Below are positions 1 through 13,272 of a stretch of 64,000 nucleotides of DNA, piece by piece (the stretch's first letter is position 1; each line of letters opens with the position of its first letter). The notes under the pieces were generated by a model, which worked only from the letters and a program-made list of their open reading frames with translations, made no database searches and was not told the origin of the DNA. This DNA is from Puffinus mauretanicus (Eukaryota; Chordata; Aves; Procellariiformes; Procellariidae): the NCBI GenBank assembly GCA_023333565.1, contig JAJKFH010004002.1, forward strand, positions 1 through 64,000, in the 5' to 3' direction. Position numbers and translations under genes: made by a program.

Positions 1-3000
1 GAAAAGCAGAAGGAAATCCTGCAGATGAAGAGCAGCCATAGATGGGGCTTTCCTGGCAAGTCTAAATCTAAAGTGCCAGACACCTATTCAGCACGGCTTG
101 TGCTCCCTGAACACGAAGGGGCAGATGGAAAACCGAAGACCTGTGATGTACAACCGGGCATTCGCCAGAAATGCTCCAGAAAGCTTCCTAACCAGCACAG
201 TGCGTTTAGTTTTTTTAAAGAAACCATCAAGCTCTTCCGAAGGGGAGAGCTGCGATGCAAGCAACGCCCTGACACTTCTAACACCATTTCAGAAGTGTCG
301 TCTTCTGAATGGCAGTCTCCCCTCTCTGCTTTAAGAAAGTCCTTCAAAGAGCTGCTGGTCTTTAAGCTCCTCAAACCAGCAAAAGGGGAAAAAAATAAAA
401 TTAAAAGTCAACAGGCATTTACAAATATGAATGTGCTGAAGCAAAAAATCCCATTGTGGCTTCAAGATTTTTTTTCCCCCCCCAAATACACTACCTCTTA
501 ATTTTAAACTGGGAGATGAGCAACCAGCTTGCTCCTCCCGCGGCCCATCAGGCGATCTGCCGCTGTCTCAACGACTGGATACACGCGATGCCCCAGCCTG
601 GAAGGGTGACAGAGCCAACCCCCCCTACTCTGCACCTCAAAGGAATGTAAATCCAAACAAAGCCAAAGTGTGGCAGAGACACAATGGCAGCACTGGAGCA
701 GATGGCCTTGTGCTGCCCGCAGGAGTTAAAGATTAACCCAGAGGTGAGAACTAGGAGATGCTCCAAAGCAACAGAAGCACTCCCAGTACGTCTGCCTCCG
801 GATCCCTGCAAAAGAGACTCTACAGCCTCAACGCTCCTCCTGTCCCGACCTTCAAGAGCAAAGTGGGGAGTTCCTCCAGAAGGGCCCTTAGCCTCAACTT
901 CCCGACCTCAGGTTAGATGGAGGAGACCTTAGTCAAATACGATTTTGGCCTTGTTATGGACACCGATGGGATTCGGTAGGTATAAAGCAAACTGAGACAT
1001 CTCTTGGCTTCATAAGGCATAAGGGTGTAAGAGCAGGAAACAAAGCGGCCAGGCACTGAGCAGCTTTGCCATCAAGCACCCCGGTCATCTCAAAATCCAC
1101 CGTCATCTTCGACTGCAGGGCAGGTCTGCTCAGGTGAAGACGAGCAGCTGGGCAGCAAGAGCAAGCCAAAGCAGCCATCAAGCACATCGCTCGCCCAGAG
1201 GTAGCCGCAAGCAGAGGCAAAGCGCTGGGACAGTTTAGCCGGACTAATTCCCCTTGCAGCAGTGTTTCGACCCGAAGCAGAAACATAGCGGGGAGGCCGA
1301 AGCGATCGCTGCAGAAGGGAACCGCCGCGCTGAGGAACGGCACGGGGACGATGGCAAGTCACAGCTTTCTGGATGCCAGACAAGTAGAATACGACTAAGC
1401 TGCCTCACGCTTCCTCCCCTCAGGCGGGATACTCTGTCATCAGTGCTGGGGACACGGAGCTGCTCTGGGTACCGAGAAGCAGTGGCTGAAGTTAAAATTT
1501 ACATAATCCACAAGAATTTGGGTTAACCTCTCCCAATTTATATTCAAGGTGTCAGCATTAGTAAAAGCACAGTCAGAACAAACGTCAAATATTCATTAAA
1601 ATGAACAAATTAAGAGAGAGAAGAATGACATATCCACAGATATTTCAGGTTTTTTTTTTTAAAAAAAAGCTATAAAGTAAAGGTATCCGGGGCAGTTAGT
1701 GCACCTGGATGTATCGTACCAGGAGCAGTGTCAAATTTTCGGGGATAATTTGACCCCTCACCCCCAATGAAATCAAGTCCTGAAACAAAAAAAAAAAAGA
1801 AAAGAAAGACAACCAGTGAAATTTTGACTTAAAGAAGTGAAGGCGAGTTTCATTGCCCCCATGTACACCAGTCACATTGTACCTGTGGATATTGTTAATT
1901 TAAAGAGATGCCTGTGGCTACTAAAATGGAAACAAAACGACCACGCACGACAGAGGTGAACAGCGTAGTTGCACGATAAACTTTACAGCTGTATCGTAGT
2001 ACTAGACCAAATTTGAGTTGTTCCGTCAAAAATCTTCAGTTCCCCCCAACCACGCTCTAACCCACTCTCTTCCACAATTCCACACAGAAGTCCGTTCAGA
2101 CTAGACAGTTAAACTTCCAGCACGTAGAGCTCATCCACTCCCATCCCCTTTTCCTGCAGAGACAAGCGTACCCATTGCACTTAACACATGACTACACTGC
2201 TCCCTCCGGTATTTAAAACTCCATTTCTCAGTCGGCCAGAAGATGATCACTCAATCTGCTAGTGTTTTACAAAACCGTGGTTATTTTTTTCCCCTTTCAA
2301 AACAGCTCTCCGTTTTCTTAAAAAAAAAACAAAAACAAAACAAACCCCCAAAAAAACAAAACAAAAAACCCAAAACAAAACAAAAAAACACCAGAACACA
2401 AACCAACCAAAAAATCCCTACATTAAAAATGTGTAGTAAAAGGTATCGGAGTTTACTGTACTTTATTTCTCTCTTTCCAAAGCTACCAGTTTTTCAGCAA
2501 ATACAAGAAATGTGGAAGTGGTCTAAAGCAACATTAATATGGCTGTGAATGCTTCTCATAACCAAGATGTGGTATTTACTTGAATACTCAAAAGTCATGG
2601 AAAAATAAGTTTGACTTCATGGTGGTGCAAGATTGCTCCATAAAAAAACCCAACACAACCACTCTTAAAAAACCCACACAAATAGACTACTTACGATTAA
2701 GGATTGTCTCTTGTGACTCTGTCCAGTTACCACACTGCAAAATCTGAGTTCACTTGTGTCTTACAATAGTGTGCATACTTGAAACAAAAAAAAAGTACCA
2801 TTTTTCCAATGCAAGAGAATGTGCAAGGGCAGATCGGTGTTCACGAACCGCCCTCCGAAGAAACATTTGCTTCCATCAGGCAAGCGATGAAGATTTCTTT
2901 TCAGCTTAGCTTTCTGTAGCAAGGTCTCACCCTACAGCACTTTGAGCAAGATGACCGTGAAAGAGAGAATGCTCCCCATACCGAAATCAAGAGCAAGACA

Positions 3001-3412
3001 TCTGAACTCCAAGTAATATTCTCTGGAGGATGCACCAAATATCAGGAGAACTTGCATGTGCTTACCACACTACAGTTTATGAAAAAAAGACTTTTCCAAA
3101 GAGGCAGCGTGGTTTCAACTGGAAAACAAATGGAGGCAAGTGTTTCTGTGCCTCTGTTGGGCAACAGCACCCACAAGCTCACACCAGAACAATCATCCAG
3201 CTCCCCGTTTCCAATGCGGTCACCCTAACAGATGCAAAGGCACCTCCGGGTGCCAAGAAAGAGGGTCACTGAAATCCATCTCTGAACCAACAATTCATTC
3301 CTCTGCGCGAGTCAAAGACCTACCCAGAACCTCCTCAGTGCAACTGGATGGACACAAACCCCACTTACCCTCTAAATACAGAACAGCCAACGCGCGCATG
3401 AAGACCACTTAC
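1..3412. other. UBAP2L intron, no exon recognised
   Basis: This stretch lies 3' (in gene direction) of the last UBAP2L exon I can recognise, which ends at 3413 with a clear donor. That donor requires a further exon, but I searched both strands for the next conserved UBAP2L segment (the Ser-Ala-Trp-Arg... acidic region) and did not find it, so the next exon is probably left of position 1. Open frames here (for example 25-501 and 954-1343) have no family resemblance, no splice logic and no codon bias I can see. Confidence 0.55.
2312..2402. repeat. A-rich low-complexity tract
   Basis: An almost uninterrupted run of A with scattered C (AAAAC/AAACC type units) inside the UBAP2L intron. It reads as poly-lysine/glutamine in one frame, so the ORF covering it is an artefact. 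It could be a decayed retroposon tail, but I see no element body next to it. Confidence 0.75.
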
Positions 3413-6400
3413 TTGTGCCATCATCCGGCTCAAAGCTGCCAGTGTTGTTCCACGTGTTGTTGTTGCTATTCCCGTAGTTCTCATCCGCGCCAGCCGGCTC
3501 GGCATAGTCAGCCGGGTTGAAAGTTCTGCAAGAAATAGGAAGATGAATATTTTTACTCCCTCTCCCTAAGCATTTTAAAAGCAGCTGATTTTATTCAGAC
3601 CATGACACATCTCAAAGAGTCTCAAAAGACAGTTCTCTCAGCAGAGGGATGCTTCAGCTACATCAGCCATTCCAAATTTAAGTTAGCATGATGCAGTTTT
3701 GGCTTTATTAATAAAAAAAGGAAAAGCGGAACACAAATGACCGACGCAAACAATACTATTCATGCACAAAGACTTTTTATTTTTGCTGTGGTTTGTACCA
3801 GTGAAACTTACCCCATGCCTTGGGCAGAAAATCTTCCCCCTCGCCTTCCAGAGCCACCTGTAAAATATACACGCGCGCACTGCTGAGCATCTCTCTTGGC
3901 TCTGCATCACCGGGAAAAGAAACATTTGAAAAACATATGGAGTTCTGATGCCCAGAATACAAAAGTGATGAGGATTTTCCCGAGTTGATGGGATTTCCAG
4001 CAGCGTCTTTATATGTATGGGAATGACCTCAGCTGGCTGGCAGTATAATTAGCGATGCACGATTCCAGGCTCAGATGAGGTTTCCAGCTGGCACAAACCA
4101 TAAAGTACCGGACCCCAGGTTCTGATTTCTGCAGTGTGTGGCCTCAGCAACAATTCCTGAGCAGCACAGATTTTGTGGAAAAATGAATTTCTGCCGCTGA
4201 GTATTTAAAAACCAAGCCAAGCGTTTGCACAGCAATGGTGCTCAGAGACACACATGCAAGAATGAGGAGGATCCAGATTCCGTTGCTAACAAGCAATTGG
4301 CCCACCTGCCAAATAGTCACCTTAGTTTTTTTAACTTCCCATCTCTCTACAATAAAGCCCTATTTTTTTCCAATTCCGTGGATGGGATGTAAGAACTGGA
4401 TACTGTTTCTAGCATGCTTAAGATGGGAAAGCAAGGAGTAGGCACTAAGTGTAAGCGTAAGAACAGAAAAATCAAATGCTTATTTTCAGTTTGGCAACTC
4501 CTCCCATAGAGGAGGCTTTCAAACCTCACGGAGGAGATGAATTACGTTAGCATATCCATCTCCTCCCACACCCTCTGACCTCAAACCCCATGTGTACCTC
4601 GGCCTCGGCCACGTCCCCGCCTCCCTCTTTCTGTGCCTCTTCCAGAAGATCCTCCACTCTTACCACCGTCTAGTCCATTCTCCTGGCCCCGAACTGAAAG
4701 ACAGAACAACGCAAAGACAATTTCAAGATTCATCCTGCTTTAGGGAGGATACTAGACCAGACCTCCAACACCAAAGCGCAGTGGCTGTGCGGGAGACCAC
4801 GCCGCCCAACACTCCCGTAACTTCTTTTATTTGAGCTGATGGTCTTGAGAATATCACCCAAGGAATCATCTCAGACAGGGGAGCATCAAACAGACTGCCA
4901 CACGGATGCGTCTGCCCAAGAAGCTTTACTGACAGCTTTTACGCAGCACAAAGTGCCTCGGTGTGCACCGTGACAGTTACGGGTGTTATTAAAGGGCAGG
5001 TCCATACACTCTCTTCCACGGCTGGCACCTCGCCCCCGCCTCGGTGGCCCGCCACGTCGTCTGCTGAAATCCCGATCCCTCTCCCGGTTTTCTTTGCTTT
5101 CTTCACTGGGTTCTGTCTGTCCACTCTCCTTCTGTCCCGAGACACCCTTCTTCTTCCCGACCATTTCCCAGGAATGCTGAGGGTTTGCAGAGGGGAAAGA
5201 AGTTAATCATAGTTTGATCGATGCAAGACGCAAATACACACATATTTAAACATGCTACAGAGAATATAACAACGGTCTCCACAAAAAATGGTTTCCAGCC
5301 CAATTTTTTTTAGAAGAGTCTACCAGCCTACACACAGTACAGCTTCTTCCTTCAAGGAAAGCTTTCTTACAGCTGACTGGCATGCAGCCTGAGGTAACAG
5401 GAGATGAGTTATTCTATTTCTGCAAAGATCTACTAAACTTCTTAAATAGAGTGGGCATAATACTTACTCACGTTCAAAGCGTGGATAAAATTACTCTGTT
5501 TAGGGGAAAAAAAAAAAAAACCTGCCACTTCATATAGGTCACTGTTTTGGGGAGCTTTCAGAATAACCCAGGTAAATGTTCCAAAGTGCTCTGCAATCAA
5601 CATTTCGGGTAAGTTATTCTCTCAGATGCAGAGTGATTTAACAACCCCCCTCTCCTAAACAGCAGCTCACAGGGAGAGGAGTATCACAGAATTTATCCAA
5701 TAGGCAAGTTCAAGTCATCCCAAGTTCAACTGTAAGAAGTCAGGCATGCCTCCAGCTTACTGCCATGGACCCACACTGGTTTATTTTATGACAGTCTGCA
5801 GTGGTTTCATACTCTTAAACTGATGCTGCACACTGTTAGAACAATTAAAAACAGTCACAAGTCATTGACGAACACCTGAAAACATAACTGGCAGACAAGT
5901 AAACAGCTGGTTTTGGATGGCGACATGCAGGGACAGTGACAAAAAAAACCCAGAGAGGCACAAACTGCCTTCAAACCCAAGGCTTCTGAAGTCTCTCTCC
6001 ATAGGTATCTGGCTTAGAAAGAAATTTAGGAAAATATTTACTTTGAATACTGTGATTTTAAGCCAAATCTAACCCAATCCTGAGATCACGCCAGCTCCTT
6101 TACTGTTTGAAATACAGTACGTTACGAGTAACCAGCTCAGCAGGTGAGCGGTCTTCATCAGCATGGGAGTATCTGAGCAATTAGCAAGTCCATTTCTTAT
6201 CAGAAAATCCCCTTTACGGGATTGCTGCACCAGCTGAACCCAGGACAGAAGCAGCTCAAAGACCGTTGCCCAATTACAGCGCAGACACGGCCTGCGCTCA
6301 GTGCTGCGGGCACCAGCCCGCAGGCCCCCCATGGCACTGCAGGCTGGAGAAGTGGCAAGCACAAGAGGGCTTTGCTCTGCCAACTCCCGTTCTGCCTCTA

Positions 6401-8976
6401 CAAATCTTCCGCAGTAGCCGTGCCTTGCCCTGCATCTCACGCCGCTGGGCGTTTCAGCTGCTGGAATAAAGAAGGTACTGCTACGTAACGCGGTTTGCTG
6501 CACGCTATCCTGGATGCTATTTTTGTGAGCAATGTGTTTATCTAGGAAATGCAATTGTTGTGATGGCAGGAGTTTGTCGTTTAACTGGAAGCTGCCAGCT
6601 ACAAGAGATGTGGAGGAAAATAGAGTCACGGCAGAGCTTTGCCTCAGCGATGCGTATTTATATCATCCCCCTTTCTAAAAAACAGCTATTTTGTTCAGTT
6701 GTCAATGGAAAGGGCTCTCTAAAGGCAAGGAAGAACCTTACGTGCGCTGTAGTGAACTTGGCCGGTGCCAAAGCTAGCAAAGCACCTGATGTTGGGGAGC
6801 AGCCACGTTACACAGAATATAGTCTGACTGTCCAGCTCATCCATCTACGCTCAGGGCTAATAATGAGAAAAAAAAGAGCCAATGCATAGTTTCTGAAGTG
6901 ATATTTAGAGCCTCAACTCTACAAAGAGTTGAGTCCGCTTCAGCCAAACCAGGGTGCTGGGAGGATACGTTTGATCAGAGGCAGTTTGGAAGGATCTGAT
7001 CTTCGTAGGCTTTTTACCAGGCTGTAACAGAACTTGCGTCTCTGCTGTCTTTGTCACAAAATGGGTGACATCCCGCACACCAGGCGGAAGGTTCCTCCTA
7101 AGCAAGTGCTCACTTGTTCTCAGAGCTGACTTTGGCTTACCTGAGACAGGCACCTGCGTGAGTGACAGCAGTCGAGCCTAACTCCACAGAAAACAAACAG
7201 TAAAAAGACCCTCAAAAACGCGGCATGGGCAGCGGCACACAAGCCAGTCAGCGCATCACTACGAAGCAAATGTTTAGGGCCAGAGACACAAAACTGCACT
7301 ACTCTAACAGAAATGAACCACAGCTGACACATGCCTGCCTTTCAACACAGGTCATTCAGCCCTCGTGGGAAAAGGTAAGTTACTCCACACTCACGGCAGC
7401 GTGGAAGTTTATACAGATGCCACTGTTGTCAAAGCGCTTGGATTCAAAAGGAATAGGAAGTAAATGATTTATTGCATTTTCCCCTCTATTCCTTTGGGTC
7501 TGCTGGCCACGCTCGTATTCCGTGCAAGCCTACAGAGAGCAGCGTTACGAAGCCAGGACACGATCACACTTTACATGCTACTTGTGGAACTAGTCAGTCA
7601 GTTTGGCTCTCGTTATCTAGACATTACTGTACGTCTCGTCTCCAAATATGCAGTTACACTGAACTAGGCCTCACCAGATTTACAGGACCCAATCCTACCG
7701 TGTCCGGATTGCCCTCCAGCAGCACGTTGATGGCTCTGTTGACATCTCCGTTGCAGTCATGCAGAGCAATCACACACTCGTCCTGGTTCTTGCCTGTGAT
7801 GTCGATCAGCTGTAGAGAAGACAACACCACGGTCAGCATGTTCCAAACAAAGAAGGCACCGAAATCTCTACGGACCTCTTAGGAGGCAAGCAAGCTGAAT
7901 CCCACACCAGAAATCCTACAAAGAAATGTCAGGGTTTGGGAGTCTCCCCAGCCTCCCTCAGCTTAATTATGTTCCCTCAATGAAAAGTAACTGAGGGTGG
8001 GAATTTCGGAGTTACCGTTGTTTCACCACAACCCAACCTACAACCTCCTTTTCTCAGGATAACACCGTGCCCTGCATTCTGGGGCTCAACACGGCAGGCA
8101 CTAGAGCCCCTGAAAAAGAAGCCAGCCCAAGGAAATTCAGGGACCAGCCAGCTGCGTCCCTCCCAACCCCCACAGCATTCACAGTACTCTCGACATTGAT
8201 CTCGCCTTCCCGTCAGGGTTCACCCTCACTTTCCACACTCACTTGTTTCACCTTCTCCTCGAAGTCAGCGTCGTTGTGGTCCGAAATCATCTGTGCAAGT
8301 CGAATCTGTTCCGCAGTGGCCTAAAGAAATCAAATGGAGAGAGTGCACGGTTAAGAGTGGCACATTTCCAACAAACCTTCCTCCAAAGGCCGGACCGCTT
8401 CCCTGAGATCTCTGGAAAGGAACCAAGATGATGAAGAGGAGGCGCAAACAAAGGACAGAAAGAGGAAAGCTTCAGAGAAAGTCAGACGGAAGAGGAGCGA
8501 GCGAGGGGAGTCTGGAAGAAAGGGATGTACCGCTGGATGGCCTCGCAGCACCGGGTGAGCGACAATCACCTAAACTACATCCATTTTGAGGCAGACCTCA
8601 CCACCACCAGAACATCAAGACCCACTGCAGGCGGCTTCTCAGCCACCTGCGTTCATTAAAGTGAACAGGGAATGGTCAGATGGAAATGAAAACAAATCTC
8701 AGCCCCGGCTCCCGCTCGGAGGCACCGATGCGGAAATCCCACCGTCAGTGGCTGCCCAATTAACCTGGCTCTGCGAGCAGCACGCGGGAAGTTCGTTAGG
8801 CCAAGCCCAGCCGTTAGCGCTGGGCCAAGCAGGAGTGCCAGGTCTCCACCTCCAAGCTAACTGGTTTCCATGGACGCTGCCCTTACCTGCGGCCGCTGCT
8901 TGTGCTGTGTCTGGCTCTGTGTCTGTGTCTGCTCCCAGTTCCCCCGGGCTCGGTTAGTGCCCACCGATGTCATCAT
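3413..8976 (-). CDS. UBAP2L: UBAP2L, N-terminal coding exons (gene continues off the left edge)
   Basis: Ubiquitin-associated protein 2-like is a cytoplasmic RNA-binding and stress-granule protein. Coding exons in gene order: 8976-8887 (ATG ATG start, 30 aa, Gln/Thr-rich), 8320-8243 (26 aa), 7809-7699 (37 aa), 5176-5008 (169 nt), 4693-4598 (96 nt), 3857-3812 (46 nt), 3525-3413 (113 nt). All junctions have GT/AG and the phases join in frame. The UBA domain spans the second and third exons, with motifs AQMISDHN, DITGKNQDECVIALHDCNGD and NVLLEGNPDT. The fourth and fifth carry GKKKG, a basic/acidic KENRERDRD stretch and an Arg/Gly-rich RGG-type region (RRGRGRGRG). The last two read RFSAQGMG and FNPADYAEPA. 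The human protein is over 1,000 aa; only about the first 190 residues are here. Identification rests on clear residue-level similarity. Orientation is head to head with C1orf43, as in other vertebrates. Confidence 0.95.
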
Positions 8977-9016
8977 TTACAGTATATACAAATAACAGTA
9001 TTTACAAGGTAGAACT
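8977..9016 (-). other. UBAP2L: UBAP2L 5' UTR part of the start-codon exon
   Basis: On the minus strand a pyrimidine-rich tract ending CCACAG lies just above 9016, giving an acceptor about 40 nt upstream of the ATG. The initiator is a double ATG at 8976-8974 and 8973-8971, the MMTSVGTN start typical of the family. The exon boundary is inferred from the splice motif only. Confidence 0.6.
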
Positions 9017-12000
9017 CTGTGGTGGGTCAGGGGAGAAGAGAGAACAGACCGTTAGAAACTGAAAACAAAAGGCAGCACCAAGACTGAACGATCGCGTGGG
9101 CGAGGCAGACAGTAAAGCCGTCGTGGGCCCCCACCCTCCCCGCTGCTTCCCCAAAAGCCACAGCGGGCCAGCCTACCATTTCCACGTGCCCCCAAGACAA
9201 AAAGGCCACTTGTACTTCTCGAGGTTTCTCCACCGCTACCACGGCGGAGCGCTCCGCATGAAACACCACCTGCGTCCAGGCGGGAGCAATTGGGACCCAG
9301 GAGCAGAAGTACTTGGGGTAAAGGGTTTAATGACTCATTGCTAAAATGCAAGTGTGTGAGCGGGCATGGATTTGCCATGACAGGGGCCGTAAGAGGCTAC
9401 AGCGACCAACTGGAGCAAGGAACACTTAAAAAATGCTCTAAAGAAACTTCAGTTTGAGAGCAGAACATCTCAGAGCCTCAGACACCATCAGCTACTTCCC
9501 CTTCTCCTTTCTTGCCTTTAAAGCAGGGCAGGGAAAGCAAAAACGCTCCCGTAGTAAGTGGTGCTATGGGTTTGTGGGATATTGTTTTAAAAAAGTACCG
9601 CCCTTGTAGAACTGCCCATTTTTGCTTGCTTCAATTATTCCCCAGAACTGGAAATATGAAGTTTTCTTCTACTGAGTATTCTAGTTTTAAACACTACCAA
9701 AAAAGTGAACTAGATGTCAACTAGGAATAACAGCCAGTAACTTTGTTAGGTAACTGCTTGAGGCAAAAAAACCCAGAAAGAGTTCAGGGCATGGAGCATC
9801 CAAAGCAAATGGAGTTTTATAACCTCACACTGGGCTTCGGGGGAAGAGCCCAACCCGGACGGTTAGAACGGGATCAGCACCGAGTAGTTTTACCCTGTCG
9901 TCTCCCAGACACAGGGGATGCCAGGCACATCCCATGGCACTCGGCAGGACTTGCTACTTCTGAGCCCCCGAAATCTCAATAATCGCAAACTTCACATTTT
10001 CAGGTTTCGTTAACAAGACTGCGATGCCTTCCTCCAAAGCAGCAGAGTCTGCTCCAGGTGCTGGTGCTGCAGGCAGACGCTCGGGAGAGGGGAAGGAGCC
10101 ACAGACAGAGCGTAAGAGCAGGGAGGAAACCCGAGCGAGAAAATCCGACCTGCAGTAGATGATCTGAAACATTGCTTGTGAGCACCAACGTGGCAGCACA
10201 GAGCAAGACCTGGCGTGCAAAGCGGGGAAAGCTCAGAAGCAGCGTTAGCAAACAGCCCCGTAAGAACCGGGGAGTCTCTTGTCGAAGTCTGCGAGCGGAG
10301 GGCTCGACCAGGCTGAGAGACCTTTCCCTGAGAGCACGGAGACCCTAACGTCACCTCCGCACCGTGGCTCGATGGACACGCCACCGCTCCCGCTCCCATC
10401 AGCGTCTAGTGTTCGCTTGTAGGCAAGTTTTCAAATGCAATTGCTCCTGCAGCTTCCCACAAAGTTCGCCCTTTGGGGCCACCCATGCCGCGCAGCAACT
10501 CAAAAACACAGTTTTGCAGCTCTACAGTGCCAAGCTACCTGTCCGGCCACCAGGAACCCCCGAGGTGTGTGTGACACCGAGCAGATTTAAGGAAGAGCAC
10601 CAAGCCTGGGCTTCACCCAAGGCAGAGCAGACCAAAGCCTCCTGGGCTACGCAGCCATCCCTCCCACGCTCCACGCAGGCTCCTTCCCCACGGTATTTAT
10701 TTTTGCTCTCCACCACTACATCTCTTCCAGTTCTAAGTGTTTCACGCACAAACAAGTTGTCATATTAAACCAATTTGGCAGCAGAACTGCAGGCCCAGAG
10801 GGAAGCAATCCTGCGCGTTTGCAGTAACTTAATCTGCAATTTCAATAGGATACAGTTCCAGCAGTCTGCTGCTCCGAACCTTTGTGCAGTGGCTGGGCAT
10901 TGTTCAACAGCTGCCACGCTCCGCTCTGCCCAGCTGCATTTCTGCCACAATTAAATCATGAGTATTTTTTCTTTAACATGCAAAAAAACCACAAGAGAAA
11001 GATCTATTATAGAGATATCAGCCAGGCCCTGACCCTGCTAAGACCGTCGGGTAAGCGGGCGTCCCCCACAACACCCCACGCGCTGCACTGAGGGAAGAGG
11101 ACCTGGCCGCTGATAATTTATTCCTCAATCATGTAACTTCAGTACAGCTCACGGGCAACATCTAACTGCAAATCTTGGTTATCCTGACACTTGAACTGGC
11201 CCTGCGCAGAAGTAACAACAATATGAGTTTACCAGTTCAAAGCAGTTTTCATCAAAAGTGTTTTACCCTTTTTTTTTTTCCCCCCAAAGAGCAAACCCAT
11301 ATATATTAACCAAGAAGAATGTAATAAAAAAGGGCGACTCCAGCCAAAGGGAATCGTGGCTGATCCACACCAGAGAAACAGCGTCAAACCGGGCAAACGC
11401 TTACGTTTCAAGACAACGGGAAAGCGATGCATTCGTACAGGATTTAGGAAAAAAAGAAGCTTCACAGCTACAGGTTACAACATCTTTTCTTCAAAGAAGC
11501 TGCAAGTAAACGCGACGCGCTTTATCATTACCCTTTTCCTTTTCAGACTACACCGCTACTCGCCTTCCACGTCTAGAGAGGAGAGAGTCTTGGCTACACG
11601 AAACATGAAGTGCAGAGTCTCCGGAAAAAGAGGTGATACAGAAACGTAACGAACTGTTCATTTTATTAGAAATTTCAGGTAAGTTACAATTTTAGAACAA
11701 GGATCTGTCGATCACATCCACTATCCCCGGCTGTGTCAGACCAGCCGGCTGATGCTGGGCAAGTCCCGGCACATCCCAGCCTCAGTTTCCCTTATCTGTT
11801 AATACAGAAAATTGGTATTTCCATCCCCCTCCAACAAAGCTTAATTAACATGTGCAAAAGGCTCCGAAGCTCCAACGGAAAAGGACCACAGAGGGCAAAG
11901 CATTTGGAAAGATTTTCCTGCAACGTGGGGCAGAACAAGCGCCCGAAGGAGCCTGACACAGGCGGCTGGTTTATCAGCGTTATGATTTTTCCTCCGGAGC

Positions 12001-12959
12001 AAACACATTGCGGCTGCAAAACGAGTAACTCCCGTGCGTGCAGAGTACTAGATTTTGGGGGGATGCCCCCGGATATGCCATCAGAGACCCCAGTTTGGTA
12101 TCGATGTGCAGCGTTTTATTGGGAAGACTCACCGTCCGGGACACACAGGCAGAGCACCCCAAACCCGCACAGAGGCACACGCCATGCACGGGACCTCGAG
12201 TGGGGCACACGCTCGCGGGCCGGGATTGCTCCAGGACCACCAAACCAGTATCGCCCAGGAATTTCGCGTGGGCCGCCGGGACCCGCCCCGCACCGAGGGG
12301 CCGCCGCCGTAAGGGCCCCCGGGGCGCTGCCGACGAAAGGGTGCCGGAGGCGGGCCCGGTCGCACGCGAGGAGCCCCGGGAGCACGGCGGTAGCGGGGCA
12401 GCGCGGCCCCCATTGTTACCGCCGGCAGCGGCGGGGCCGGGCGGGCCCCGGGAGCACGGCAGGGCCGGAGCCGCCCGGTCCCGCGGCCCAGCAGGCCCGG
12501 CGGCCCAGCCCGCGGCACACAATGGGGGCGAGCGGCCGGAGGGGGGCGGAGGGGGCCCGCGGGGCCGGGCGGGAGCCCCCGCGGCGGCGCGGCGCCAGGT
12601 CGGGCCCGCACCCGGGAGGCGGGCGAGCGCGGGCCGCTTCCGCCCTCATGGCCGCGGCCGCCATTCCCCCCCCTCCGCCCGCCTCCGGCCCGCCCGCCCG
12701 CCCTCACCTGCGGCGGCCGCGCGCTACGCTAGCCCCCGGCTGCGGCCCGGCCCACTAGGCCGCGCGGGGCCCGGCGGCGGGGCGCGGCGGCCGCCCCCGG
12801 AGCGGAGCGGCGCGGCGGGGCCGGGCGGGCGGCGGCGGGGCCGGGCGGGCCGAGGGGCGCGCGGCGGTGGCGGGGGGGGTGGTGGGAAGGGGGGGCGGGA
12901 TTTAAAGGGGCCGCGCGCAGTTACCGGAGCCGCCGCCGCCTCCGCGCAGCCAACTTTAC
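9017..12959. other. UBAP2L first intron
   Basis: Between the noncoding first exon donor (12959-12954) and the start-codon exon acceptor (9017) I see no recognisable coding exon. From about 12,250 the base composition turns strongly GC/CpG-rich, the flank of the shared promoter island. Long ORFs across that island (for example 11733-12758 and 12038-13108, Arg/Pro/Gly/Ala only) are composition artefacts. Confidence 0.6.
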
Positions 12960-13060
12960 CTGGGTCTCACCACACTGACAACTACCAGCGGCGCCCGCCC
13001 CCATCACGTGACGAGGGCGCGGGGGCGGGGCCAGCGCGGCTTCACCCACGTGACGCGCGG
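12960..13060 (-). other. UBAP2L: UBAP2L noncoding exon 1 (inner boundary supported, TSS approximate)
   Basis: On the minus strand a CAG|GTAAAG donor sits at 12959-12954, at the edge of the CpG island and just before a low-methionine GC-rich region. The upstream limit is a guess because the start site cannot be read from sequence. It fits UBAP2L having a short noncoding first exon in the bidirectional promoter. Confidence 0.45.
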
Positions 13061-13220
13061 GGAGCCGTGGTGGGGGGGAAGCGCTCTCCTGGCGGCACTG
13101 GCGTGTGACGCGCCGCGGCGCGCCGCGTCACGTGAGAGCGGATTCTTTCCCTGTCACGTGGTGGGGGCGCGGAGCGGCTTCGGCGGCCGCCATGTTGTGC
13201 GGCCCCGGGCCGGGCCGGGG
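12960..13220. promoter_or_regulatory. Bidirectional CpG-island promoter of UBAP2L and C1orf43 with four CACGTG boxes
   Basis: UBAP2L (minus) and C1orf43 (plus) start within about 260 bp of each other in a GC- and CpG-rich segment without a TATA box. CACGTG palindromes occur at 13005-13010, 13047-13052, 13129-13134 and 13155-13160. The first reads ATCACGTGAC and two others have TCACGTG cores. This motif is bound by bHLH-ZIP factors (USF, MYC/MAX, TFE/MITF families). Which factor binds is not decided by the sequence. Confidence 0.75.
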
Positions 13221-13272
13221 ATGGCGGGGTCCGGCAGCAACTGGCTGTCGGGGGTCAACGTGGTGCTGGTGA
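13192..13272 (+). promoter_or_regulatory. Possible upstream ORF overlapping the C1orf43 start codon
   Basis: An ATG at 13192 in a strong GCCGCC context opens a 26-codon frame ending with TGA at 13270-13272. It lies 29 nt before, and out of frame with, the C1orf43 ATG at 13221, so it overlaps the main start. It matters only if transcription begins upstream of 13192, which the sequence does not prove. Confidence 0.4.

Noticed and set aside
3683..3925. Separate small minus-strand gene
   Set aside because: The frame only partly overlaps a genuine UBAP2L exon (3812-3857) and otherwise runs through intron.
6910..6932. Short inverted repeat (CTCAACTCT...AGAGTTGAG)
   Set aside because: A 9-bp stem in an intron with no neighbouring terminator, tRNA or miRNA features; likely chance.
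12038..13108. 356-codon plus-strand ORF over the promoter
   Set aside because: CpG-island composition (Arg, Gly, Pro, Ala) and overlap with the shared promoter and an opposing ORF; no conserved motif.
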